A stretch of DNA of 13,001 nt from Lachnospiraceae bacterium UBA3692 (GTDB lineage Bacteria; Bacillota; Clostridia; Lachnospirales; Lachnospiraceae), in contig DFIR01000092.1 in NCBI GenBank assembly GCA_002372815.1, forward strand, positions 109,503 through 122,503. Direction: 5' to 3'. The notes beneath the pieces are model-generated. The model was not told where the DNA came from. It was given only the letters and a program-made list of their open reading frames with translations, and did no database searches. How positions within the stretch are numbered: position 1 is the stretch's first letter; each line of letters begins with the position of its first letter. A program made the position numbers and the translations under genes. Positions 1 through 7,012 of the stretch are shown piece after piece.

Positions 1-2405
1 TCTCCTTCGGCGACTACTTCAAGAATGAAGCGATCCCGTGGGCGTGGGAGTTCCTGACCGAGTGGGTCGGCCTGGATCCCGAGCGCCTGTATCCGTCCGT
101 GTACGAAGGAGACGACGAGGCTTACGACATCTGGCTGAACAAGATGCACGTCCCGGCGGAGCGGATCTACAAGTTCGGCAAGGAAGACAACTTCTGGGAG
201 CACGGCTCCGGCCCCTGCGGTCCCTGCAGCGAGATCTACTACGACCGCGGCGAGAAGTGGGGCAACGGCCCCGAGGACGTCATGGGCGGCGAAGGCGACC
301 GCTTCATGGAGGTCTGGAACGTCGTTTTCTCCCAGTTCAACAATGACGGACACGGCAACTACACGGACCTGGCCCAGAAGAACATCGACACCGGCATGGG
401 CCTGGAGCGTCTGGCGGTAGCCGTGCAGGACGTGGAATCCCTGTTCGACGTGGACACCGTGCGCGCGCTGCGCGACAAGGTCTGCGAGATCGCCGGCTGT
501 GAATACGGAAAGACCCATGAGATAGATGTCTCTGTCCGTATCATCACCGACCACATCCGCAGCGCCACCTTCATGATCTCCGACGGCATCATGGCCTCCA
601 ACGAGGGCCGCGGCTACGTGCTGCGCCGCCTGATCCGCCGCGCCATCCGCCAGGGCCGCAAGCTCGGCATCAAGGAAGCTTTCATGACCAGACTGGCTGA
701 GGCGGTCATCGAGGGCTCCAAGGACGGCTATCCGGAGCTGGAAGAGAAGCGCGCCTTCATCCTGGGCAACATCGCCAAGGAAGAGGAGAGCTTTGAGAAG
801 ACCATCGACCAGGGTCTGGCCATCCTGGACGAGATGATGGCGAAGCTCCGCGAGGAGGGAACCACGGTCCTCTCCGGCGATGACGCCTTCCTTCTGTATG
901 ACACCTACGGATTCCCCTTCGACTTCACCCTGGATGTTCTCGAGGAGAACGGCCTGACCGCGGATGAGGAGGGCTACGAGAAGGCCCGCCAGGAGGCCCG
1001 CAACAAGTCCAAGGGCTCCTGGATCAAGACTTCCATGACCGGCGCGGAAGCCACCGTCTACGACGAGCTGGATGCTTCCGTCAACACCTGCTTCGACGGC
1101 TATGACCATCTGGAGGATGAGGGCAAGATCCTCTACATCACGGTTCCGGAGGAATACGTGGTCGTCAATAAGGACGGCAAGGAGGAGAAGCGCACCCGCG
1201 ACGTCCTGACAGAGGCCGTCACCGACGGCATGAAGGCGGCTGTGATCACCGACGTGACGCCTTTCTACGCCACCATGGGCGGACAGATCGGCGACAAGGG
1301 CGTGATCGAGTGCGCTGGCGGACAGCTCCTGGTGGAGACCGCCGAGCATGTCATGGGCGGCAAGATCGTCCATCGCGGCACCGTCGTGCGCGGCATGCTG
1401 AAGACCGGCGACGCCGTGACCGTGAAGGTCGACGCCGCGAACCGCCGCAGCACCTGCCGCAACCACAGCGCCACCCACCTGCTGCAGAAGGCCCTCCGCG
1501 AAGTCCTCGGCACCCATGTTGAGCAGAAGGGCTCCTACCAGGATGCGGACCGCACCCGTTTCGACTTCAGCCACTTCCAGGCGATGACCCCGGAGGAGAT
1601 CGCGAAGGTCGAGGCGCTCGTCAACGAGAAGATCGCCGAAGGACTGCCGGTCGTGACGGCCGTCATGGGTCTCGACGAGGCCAGACAGAGCGGCGCCATG
1701 GCCCTGTTCGGCGAGAAATACGGTGATGAAGTCCGCGTCGTGAAGATGGGAGACTTCTCCACGGAACTCTGCGGCGGCACACATGTGAAGAACACCAGCC
1801 AGATCGGCAGCTTCAAGATCCTCTCCGAGAGCGGCATCGCCGCGGGTGTCCGCAGGATCGAGGCGCTCACGGGCGACAATGTCCGCGCCTACTACGACGC
1901 CATGGAGGAGAACTTCCGGCAGACGGCTGCCCTCATGAAGGCGACGCCCGACAACCTGGCGGACCACATCCGCAAGATGCAGGAGGAGCTGAGAGCCCTC
2001 CGCAGCGAGAACGAGTCCCTCAAGAGCGCCCAGGCCAGGAACGCCCTCGGCAATGTCATGGACAATGTCACAGAGGTGAACGGCGTGAAGTTCCTCGGCG
2101 CCATGGTGCCCGGCATGGATATGAACGGTCTGCGCGACCTGGGCGACCAGCTCAAGGACCAGCTCGGCAGCGGCGTTATCATGCTCGCTTCCGATAAGGA
2201 CGGAAAGGTCAGCCTCATGGCCATGGCGACCGACGATGCCGTGAAGAAGGGCGCCCACGCGGGCAACCTGATCAAGGCGGCCGCCAAGGAAGTCGGCGGT
2301 GGCGGCGGCGGACGTCCCAACATGGCCCAGGCCGGCGGCAAGAATCCTGCGGGCATCGACAAGGCACTCGAGACCGCGAAGGCGACCCTTGCCTCCCAGA
2401 TCTGA
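1..2405 (+). CDS. alaS: Alanyl-tRNA synthetase, 5'-truncated by window edge
   Basis: This cytoplasmic class II synthetase charges tRNA-Ala with alanine and hydrolyses mischarged Ser/Gly-tRNA-Ala. The frame is open from base 3. The first residues read SFGDYFK, a conserved stretch of the catalytic core about 100 residues into the protein, so roughly the first tenth lies to the left; the GTG at 99 is not the start. About 800 residues are visible. The editing domain carries the zinc-binding pair HSATH (from 1464) and CGGTH (1770-1784). A coiled-coil-like segment follows around 1960-2040. The C-terminal C-Ala domain has the glycine-rich GGGGGGRPNMAQAGG stretch near 2295-2340. The frame is intact and ends with TGA. 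No clear terminator follows; the rpsU promoter begins 28 nt downstream. Identification is secure. Confidence 0.98.
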   Translation, partial: SFGDYFKNEAIPWAWEFLTEWVGLDPERLYPSVYEGDDEAYDIWLNKMHVPAERIYKFGKEDNFWEHGSGPCGPCSEIYYDRGEKWGNGPEDVMGGEGDRFMEVWNVVFSQFNNDGHGNYTDLAQKNIDTGMGLERLAVAVQDVESLFDVDTVRALRDKVCEIAGCEYGKTHEIDVSVRIITDHIRSATFMISDGIMASNEGRGYVLRRLIRRAIRQGRKLGIKEAFMTRLAEAVIEGSKDGYPELEEKRAFILGNIAKEEESFEKTIDQGLAILDEMMAKLREEGTTVLSGDDAFLLYDTYGFPFDFTLDVLEENGLTADEEGYEKARQEARNKSKGSWIKTSMTGAEATVYDELDASVNTCFDGYDHLEDEGKILYITVPEEYVVVNKDGKEEKRTRDVLTEAVTDGMKAAVITDVTPFYATMGGQIGDKGVIECAGGQLLVETAEHVMGGKIVHRGTVVRGMLKTGDAVTVKVDAANRRSTCRNHSATHLLQKALREVLGTHVEQKGSYQDADRTRFDFSHFQAMTPEEIAKVEALVNEKIAEGLPVVTAVMGLDEARQSGAMALFGEKYGDEVRVVKMGDFSTELCGGTHVKNTSQIGSFKILSESGIAAGVRRIEALTGDNVRAYYDAMEENFRQTAALMKATPDNLADHIRKMQEELRALRSENESLKSAQARNALGNVMDNVTEVNGVKFLGAMVPGMDMNGLRDLGDQLKDQLGSGVIMLASDKDGKVSLMAMATDDAVKKGAHAGNLIKAAAKEVGGGGGGRPNMAQAGGKNPAGIDKALETAKATLASQI

Positions 2406-2433
2406 CATACCTGGAAAAAATGGCACCTACCGG

Positions 2434-2461
2434 TTGACACCTTCCGCGTATATGTTATAAT
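2434..2461 (+). promoter_or_regulatory. Strong sigma-A type promoter for rpsU
   Basis: A consensus -35 box TTGACA (2434-2439) and a consensus -10 box TATAAT (2456-2461) are separated by 16 bp. The position 84 bp before rpsU gives an untranslated leader of about 75 nt. That leader contains a short inverted repeat, TCAGTC (2506-2511) with GACTGA (2524-2529), just before the ribosome binding site. The promoter call is by consensus match; the role of the inverted repeat is unknown. Confidence 0.85.
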
Positions 2462-2544
2462 TCCATTTGTATGTGTTCGGATTCCGAAACCATCAAATAA
2501 CCTTATCAGTCATGACCTGTAAGGACTGAAGGGAGGGTAGAGAT

Positions 2545-2718
2545 ATGTCGAGCGTCATCCTTAAAGAGAACGAAACTCTTGACAGCGCACTGCGCCGTTT
2601 TAAGAGAAGCTGCGCCAAGGCGGGCATCCAGCAGGAGATCCGTAAGAGAGAGCACTACGAGAAGCCCAGCGTAAAGCGCAAGAAGAAGTCCGAGGCCGCC
2701 AGAAAGAGGAAGTTCTGA
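2545..2718 (+). CDS. rpsU: 30S ribosomal protein S21
   Basis: This 57-residue protein begins MSSVILKENETLDSALRRFK and ends in a very basic tail (KRKKKSEAARKRKF), matching bacterial S21 over its full length. S21 binds the small ribosomal subunit near the anti-Shine-Dalgarno end of 16S rRNA and assists initiation. The ATG at 2545 is supported by a GGAGGG ribosome binding site at 2532-2537, 7 nt upstream. The gene is a stand-alone unit: consensus promoter at 2434-2461 and strong terminator at 2760-2797. It is easily missed because it is so short. Family identity is clear from the sequence. Confidence 0.96.
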   Translation: MSSVILKENETLDSALRRFKRSCAKAGIQQEIRKREHYEKPSVKRKKKSEAARKRKF

Positions 2719-2759
2719 GGCTGCAATGATCCGGAATACGGATCCGGCATGAGAAGCAG

Positions 2760-2797
2760 GATGCTGCGAACAGAGATGTTCGCAGCATCTTTTTTTT
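2760..2797 (+). terminator. Rho-independent terminator after rpsU
   Basis: A perfect 12-bp stem, GATGCTGCGAAC (2760-2771) with GTTCGCAGCATC (2778-2789), encloses a 6-nt loop and is followed directly by eight T residues (2790-2797). It lies 41 nt after the rpsU stop and before the proA promoter, so it insulates the two units. Confidence 0.95.
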
Positions 2798-2828
2798 GAC
2801 CATCCGTTTTTTGGAGGAACGTTCAGCT

Positions 2829-2856
2829 TTTACGGACCTTGTTTTTATGATATAGT
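2829..2856 (+). promoter_or_regulatory. Candidate promoter of the proA-scpB operon
   Basis: A -10-like TATAGT (2851-2856) lies 16 bp after a -35-like TTTACG (2829-2834), within an AT-rich patch between the rpsU terminator and proA. The -35 match is weak, and an overlapping TATGAT at 2846-2851 is an alternative -10. Some promoter is expected here because a strong terminator precedes it and proA follows 46 nt later. Confidence 0.5.
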
Positions 2857-2901
2857 GTTGGATTATCGGAAGCGCTGTACCGTGTGCGGAGGTGTGGATA
2901 T

Positions 2902-4224
2902 ATGATGAACATTCGCGAAGAAGCCGTCAGAATGAAGGAGGCAGCGCCGGAAATGGCCGCGTCTCCGGCACAGCAGAGGAATCTTGCGCTCACTTACATC
3001 GCGCAGGCGCTGGAGGAGAACGCCGCAAAGATCGCGGAGGCGAATGCGGCGGACCTCGCCGCGGCGGAGGCCGCACAGCTGCCTGGCGCCGTCATCAAGC
3101 GTCTGCGCTACGACAGCGGGAAGATGCGCGACAGCATCGAGGGACTGCGCCAGCTCGAGGCGCTGCCGGATCCCGTCGGCAGAGTGCTGCTGCACAGGGA
3201 ATTGGACGAAGGACTGGTCCTGAAGCGGATCACGGTCCCGATCGGCGTGATCGGCGTGATCTTTGAGGCACGCCCGGACGCCATGGTCCAGGTCGCCTCG
3301 CTGTGCATCAAGAGCGGCAACTGCGCGATCCTGAAGGGCGGCAAGGAGACGGCGCACACCAACCGCATTCTGTTCCAACTGATCCGCGAGAGCGCCGTGA
3401 AGGCGGGACTCCCGGAGAAGTGCCTTCTGCAGGCAGAACTGCACAACGAGATCGACGAGCTGCTCGCCTGTGACAAGGAAGTGGACCTGCTCATTCCCCG
3501 CGGATCGAACGCATTCGTCCGCTATATCATGGAGCACACGAAGATCCCGGTGATGGGCCACTCCAGCGGCATCTGCCACATCTATGCCGACGCGACGGCG
3601 GACCCGGCCTTCGCGATCCCGGTCATCGTCGACGCGAAGATCCAGTATGCCGCGGCCTGCAATGCGGTGGAGACCGTGCTCGTCCAGAGAGCCTGTGCGG
3701 ACACCTTCCTTCCCGCGCTTGCGGAGGCCCTCACAGCGGCTGGGGTCCGGCTGCGGGGCAGCGAGGAGGCCGCCGGGATCATTGCGGCGGCACAGGCGCA
3801 GGGACGGTGCGCGGCCGGTCCTGTCGAGATCATGCCGGAGGAGGCTTTTGACACCGAGTACAACGACCTGGTGATTTCCCTCAAGGTCGTGGAGGACGTG
3901 CGGGAGGCCGTGCGCCATATCAATTATTACGGCTCTCACCACACGGACAGCATCCTCACGGAGGATGATGAGGCGGCGCGGTATTTTGCGGCGATGGTGG
4001 ACAGCGCGGGCGTATACCGCAACTGTTCGACCCGCTTCGCGGACGGATTCCGGTACGGATTCGGCGCGGAAGTGGGGATCAGCACCGGCAAGATCCACGC
4101 GCGGGGCCCGGTGGGCCTGGAAGGGCTGGTCACATATAAATATCTGCTCGAAGGCCGGGGGCAGATCGTCGGCGATTACGCCGGCGGAAAGCGGCAGTTT
4201 CATCACAGAGACCTTACATGCTGA
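2902..4224 (+). CDS. proA: Glutamate-5-semialdehyde dehydrogenase (gamma-glutamyl phosphate reductase)
   Basis: This cytoplasmic enzyme carries out the second step of proline synthesis, the NADPH-dependent reduction of gamma-glutamyl phosphate to glutamate 5-semialdehyde. The 440-residue protein is an aldehyde-dehydrogenase-fold enzyme. It shows the cofactor-domain segment PIGVIGVIFEARPDA (near residue 113) and KSGNCAILKGGKE, the catalytic cysteine in the AACNAVETVL motif (Cys253, codon 3658-3660), and the C-terminal GPVGLEGLVTYKYLL signature. The ATG at 2902 is chosen because GGAGGTG (2888-2894) lies at good distance; ATG 2905 is a close alternative, and an upstream GTG at 2884 would precede the ribosome binding site. 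No proB (glutamate 5-kinase) is adjacent. The 3' end overlaps the metallophosphoesterase gene by 7 nt, suggesting coupled translation. Confidence 0.96.
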   Translation: MMNIREEAVRMKEAAPEMAASPAQQRNLALTYIAQALEENAAKIAEANAADLAAAEAAQLPGAVIKRLRYDSGKMRDSIEGLRQLEALPDPVGRVLLHRELDEGLVLKRITVPIGVIGVIFEARPDAMVQVASLCIKSGNCAILKGGKETAHTNRILFQLIRESAVKAGLPEKCLLQAELHNEIDELLACDKEVDLLIPRGSNAFVRYIMEHTKIPVMGHSSGICHIYADATADPAFAIPVIVDAKIQYAAACNAVETVLVQRACADTFLPALAEALTAAGVRLRGSEEAAGIIAAAQAQGRCAAGPVEIMPEEAFDTEYNDLVISLKVVEDVREAVRHINYYGSHHTDSILTEDDEAARYFAAMVDSAGVYRNCSTRFADGFRYGFGAEVGISTGKIHARGPVGLEGLVTYKYLLEGRGQIVGDYAGGKRQFHHRDLTC

Positions 4225-5138
4225 CAGATCTATCGACAACAGGGACCGTTCTGCTGGTCCTTCTTTCTGCGGCGGCAGTGTTCGCAGTCATATGCCTCAT
4301 CTCCATGGTGCGGGACGGACGGCGGTTCGTCGTGCGCAGATATCGCGTGTCCTCCGGGAAGCTGACCGCGCCGAAGCGGCTCGTCTACATCTCGGATATG
4401 CACGAGAAGCAGTACGGGGACGACAATGAAGCGGTCGTACAGGCCGTCAGGGACGCGAAGCCGGACCTGATCCTGATCGGCGGGGACACGATCGTCGCCC
4501 TCGCCGCGCTGAAGTGCGCCGCGGAGGATCCCGCCTGGTGCGCACGGAGCCGTTCCCTGCTGCGCCGGCTCACGGAGATCGCGCCGGTGTATTTTGCGGA
4601 CGGAAACCATGAGCTGCGGCTCCGGATCCGGAAGCGCAGCGAAGGGCGCCGGCACTACGACCGTCTCGCGGACATGCTGCGGGAGACGGGGGTCATCTGC
4701 CTCCACAACCGGTGCGAGGAGGTCGGGAAACTGCGCCTGTGCGGCCTGGAACCCACGGATCAGTATTATCTGCGGTTTAAGAAACACCGGATGGAGCCGG
4801 ACACAGTCAGTAAGTTCCTGCACATGGAGAGCGCCGGGGAGGACCGGTTCAGCGTCCTGCTGGCGCATGATCCGGAGTATTTTGCCTCTTATGTGGCATG
4901 GGGGGCGGATCTCACGCTGAGCGGCCACCTGCACGGCGGGATCATGAGGCTGCCGTTCATCGGCGGCGTCGTCTCTCCGAACCCGGCCCTGTTTCCGAAA
5001 TACAACGGCGGACTGTACAGGATCGGAAAGCGCAGCATGATCGTCAGCTGCGGGCTCGGCGAGCACACGCTCCCGATCCGCATCTTCAACCCGGGAGAGA
5101 TCAGCGTGATCGATCTGGTACCGGCGTCACGGCAATGA
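4218..5138 (+). CDS. Membrane-anchored metallophosphoesterase (YkuE/YaeI-like)
   Basis: This 306-residue calcineurin-like phosphoesterase begins with one hydrophobic segment (about residues 9-31), probably a membrane anchor. All the dinuclear-metal motifs are present: DMH (Asp60, His62), GGD (Asp90), GNHE (Asn130, His131), a later metal-ligand His in LAHDPE (His217), and GHLHGG (His237, His239). This layout fits the YkuE/YaeI group. Some members of that group act on phospholipid head groups such as UDP-diacylglucosamine, but the substrate here cannot be read from the sequence. The ATG at 4218 overlaps the end of proA and stands 16 nt ahead of scpA, so the gene is inside the operon without an obvious functional link to its neighbours. 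Enzyme class is firm; biological role is open. Confidence 0.88.
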   Translation: MLTDLSTTGTVLLVLLSAAAVFAVICLISMVRDGRRFVVRRYRVSSGKLTAPKRLVYISDMHEKQYGDDNEAVVQAVRDAKPDLILIGGDTIVALAALKCAAEDPAWCARSRSLLRRLTEIAPVYFADGNHELRLRIRKRSEGRRHYDRLADMLRETGVICLHNRCEEVGKLRLCGLEPTDQYYLRFKKHRMEPDTVSKFLHMESAGEDRFSVLLAHDPEYFASYVAWGADLTLSGHLHGGIMRLPFIGGVVSPNPALFPKYNGGLYRIGKRSMIVSCGLGEHTLPIRIFNPGEISVIDLVPASRQ

Positions 5139-5154
5139 GAATACGGAAGACAAT

Positions 5155-6408
5155 ATGGCAATCCCTGTAAAGCTGCAGGTCTTCGAGGGCCCGCTGGACC
5201 TTCTGCTGCACCTGATCGATAAGAACAAGATCGACATCTACGATATCCCGATCGTCACGATCACGGACCAGTATCTCGCCTATGTGCGCGACATGGACAC
5301 CGAGGACATGGACGTGACCAGCGAATTCCTGGTCATGGCGGCGACGCTGCTGGATATCAAGAGCCGGATGCTCCTGCCGAAGGATCCGGAGCAGGAGGAA
5401 GAGGAGGAGGATCCCAGAGAGGAACTCGTCCGCCGCCTTCTGGAATACAAGATGTACAAATATATGGCCGGCGAGCTGCGCGACCGGAGCATCACGGCGG
5501 GGCACAGCCTCTACCGGGAGCAGTCGCTGCCGCCGGAGGTCGAGAGCTACACGCCGCCCGTCAATTACGAGGAGCTGCTCGGACGCGCGACGCTGGACCG
5601 CCTGAAGGAGCTCTTCGCCGAATCCCTCAAGCGCAAGAAGGACCGGCAGGACCCGGTGCGCAGCGGCTTCGGCCAGATCCGCCGGGAGGAAGTGAGCGCC
5701 ACACAGAAGCAGCTGTACGTCGAGGCGTGGCTGCAGAGCCATCCGCAAACGGATTTCCAGTCGCTCCTGGAGCAGCAGGACAGCCGCGAGGAGATCATCG
5801 TGACCTTCCTGGTCATCCTCGAGCTCATCAAGGCGTCCCGCGTGAAGGTGCGGCAGGACGAGATCTTCGGGACCATCTGGCTGGAGGTGCCGCCGAAGGA
5901 GGAAGCTGCCGAGGGGGAGACTGAGGCGGAGGCGGAAGAGATTTCCGACACGGAGGCTGAGCCGGAGACGGAAGAGACTCTTGGGGAGCCGGAGGACGAT
6001 TTTTCCGAACAGGAAGAGGAAGAACCCGGGGAATTCCCGGAGATGACATACCTGCCGCAGAGATCTGTCCCGCTGGCGGTGACCGGCAGGGTCCGGGAGC
6101 CTGCGGTGACACTTTTCCCGGAGATTCCCGATTCCGCGGAGGAAGAGCCCGAGCCGGCAGAGGAGCCGGAGATCGAACCGGCAGAAGAAGAGCCTGAAGA
6201 AGAGACGGAAACAGAGGAAGAAGAGGTCGAAGTCATATGGACAGAGAGAGAGCGGCATCCGTTATCGAGTCGATATTGTTTGTCATGGGCGAGGCGGTGG
6301 AGATCGAACGGATCGCGCAGGCGCTCGAGCTCACGGAGGAGGATGTACGCGCCGCCGTCGCGCTTCTGGAGGAGAAATATGCCTCGGAGGGGAGCGGACT
6401 TGCTCTGA
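5155..6408 (+). CDS. scpA: Segregation and condensation protein A with long acidic tail overlapping scpB
   Basis: ScpA is the kleisin that bridges the heads of the SMC dimer and, with ScpB, forms bacterial condensin for chromosome compaction and segregation. The N-terminus reads VFEGPLDLLLHLIDKNKIDI, the kleisin helix that binds the SMC neck, followed by SEFLVMAATLLDIKSRMLLP. The winged-helix end of the usual protein is at about residues 205-245 (EIIVTFLVILELIKASRVKV). Most ScpA proteins stop near 250 residues; this one has 417. Residues about 246-361 form a Glu/Asp/Pro-rich tail with one less acidic stretch near 293-323. From residue 362 the frame runs into scpB and encodes a basic Arg/Ser-rich end (such as RRWRSNGSRRRSSSRRR) before TGA at 6406-6408. 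The 172-nt overlap is far longer than usual. The start at 5155 follows a GGAAG site. ScpA identity is secure; whether the basic end matters is unknown. Confidence 0.93.
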   Translation: MAIPVKLQVFEGPLDLLLHLIDKNKIDIYDIPIVTITDQYLAYVRDMDTEDMDVTSEFLVMAATLLDIKSRMLLPKDPEQEEEEEDPREELVRRLLEYKMYKYMAGELRDRSITAGHSLYREQSLPPEVESYTPPVNYEELLGRATLDRLKELFAESLKRKKDRQDPVRSGFGQIRREEVSATQKQLYVEAWLQSHPQTDFQSLLEQQDSREEIIVTFLVILELIKASRVKVRQDEIFGTIWLEVPPKEEAAEGETEAEAEEISDTEAEPETEETLGEPEDDFSEQEEEEPGEFPEMTYLPQRSVPLAVTGRVREPAVTLFPEIPDSAEEEPEPAEEPEIEPAEEEPEEETETEEEEVEVIWTERERHPLSSRYCLSWARRWRSNGSRRRSSSRRRMYAPPSRFWRRNMPRRGADLL

Positions 6409-6812
6409 ACTGGTATGAGGACGCGGTGCAGCTGTCCTCCCGGCCGTCCAATTACGAGTACCTGATCCGCATCGCGAAGACGCCGAAGAAGCAGGTCCTG
6501 ACCGACACGCTGCTGGAGACGCTCTCGATCATCGCCTTCAAGCAGCCGGTGACGCGCCTGGAGGTGGAGAATATCCGCGGGGTGAACAGTGATTTTGCCA
6601 TCAGTAAGCTGGTGAGTTATGATCTGGTCCGGGAGGTCGGACGGCGGGACGCGCCGGGGCGGCCGATGCTCTTCGGGACGACGGAGCAGTTCCTGCGTTC
6701 CTTCGGGATCAGCAGCATCGGGGACCTTCCGGAGATGGACATGCTGGACGTCGAGGAGCTCAAGGAAGAGGCGGAGCAGGAGATCAATCACAAGCTGGAG
6801 ATCGGCACCTGA
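6237..6812 (+). CDS. scpB: Segregation and condensation protein B
   Basis: ScpB is the dimeric winged-helix partner that binds the ScpA linker in the SMC complex. The 191-residue protein matches the family over its length: SVIESILFVMGEAVEIERIA at the N-terminal winged helix, then LETLSIIAFKQPVTRLEVE, IRGVNSDFAISKL and the signature VGRRDAPGRPMLFGTTEQFL, ending with an acidic tail. The ATG at 6237 lies inside the scpA frame (offset by one base) and follows a purine-rich GAAGAGGT that can serve as ribosome binding site, so translation is probably coupled to scpA. It is the last gene before the terminator at 6845-6881. Confidence 0.96.
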   Translation: MDRERAASVIESILFVMGEAVEIERIAQALELTEEDVRAAVALLEEKYASEGSGLALNWYEDAVQLSSRPSNYEYLIRIAKTPKKQVLTDTLLETLSIIAFKQPVTRLEVENIRGVNSDFAISKLVSYDLVREVGRRDAPGRPMLFGTTEQFLRSFGISSIGDLPEMDMLDVEELKEEAEQEINHKLEIGT

Positions 6813-6844
6813 GACTGCCGGAAGACCATAGAGAATATGAAAGA

Positions 6845-6881
6845 ACAGAGTTGTAGGAGCATTGTACAATTCTGTTTTTTT
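6845..6881 (+). terminator. Rho-independent terminator after scpB
   Basis: An 11-bp stem, ACAGAGTTGTA (6845-6855) with TACAATTCTGT (6865-6875) containing one G-T pair, has a 9-nt loop and runs into seven T residues (6875-6881). It closes the proA-scpB operon. Confidence 0.88.
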
Positions 6882-6939
6882 ATTGCCCGGGAGTCGGTAA
6901 AAAGAGTTCAATTTTCATATATTTTCAAAACGGAGATTG

Positions 6940-6948
6940 TGTTATAAT
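6940..6948 (+). promoter_or_regulatory. Extended -10 promoter of the sodium-pump decarboxylase operon
   Basis: The sequence TGTTATAAT holds a perfect -10 hexamer (6943-6948) preceded by the TG of an extended -10 element. No good -35 box is present; TTTTCA at 6922-6927 is the nearest, with a short 15-bp spacer, inside a strongly AT-rich tract. The expected start of transcription near 6955 gives a leader of about 58 nt, with no obvious riboswitch fold. Confidence 0.72.
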
Positions 6949-7012
6949 CCACAATGTATGCGTTATTTTTTAAAGATAGCACAGAAACAAATCATTTACC
7001 GGAGGTTGCAAG

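Noticed and set aside
99..101. GTG at 99 as the start of alaS
   Set aside because: The frame is open to the left edge and encodes the conserved SFGDYFK core upstream of it, so the gene is truncated by the window.
2863..4239. A 458-codon open frame on the minus strand opposite proA
   Set aside because: Same shadow effect; proA on the + strand is complete with its catalytic cysteine, and the minus-strand product resembles no family.
6955..7012. A riboswitch in the leader of the decarboxylase operon
   Set aside because: The leader is only about 58 nt, AT-rich, and shows no stable stem apart from the ribosome binding site region.
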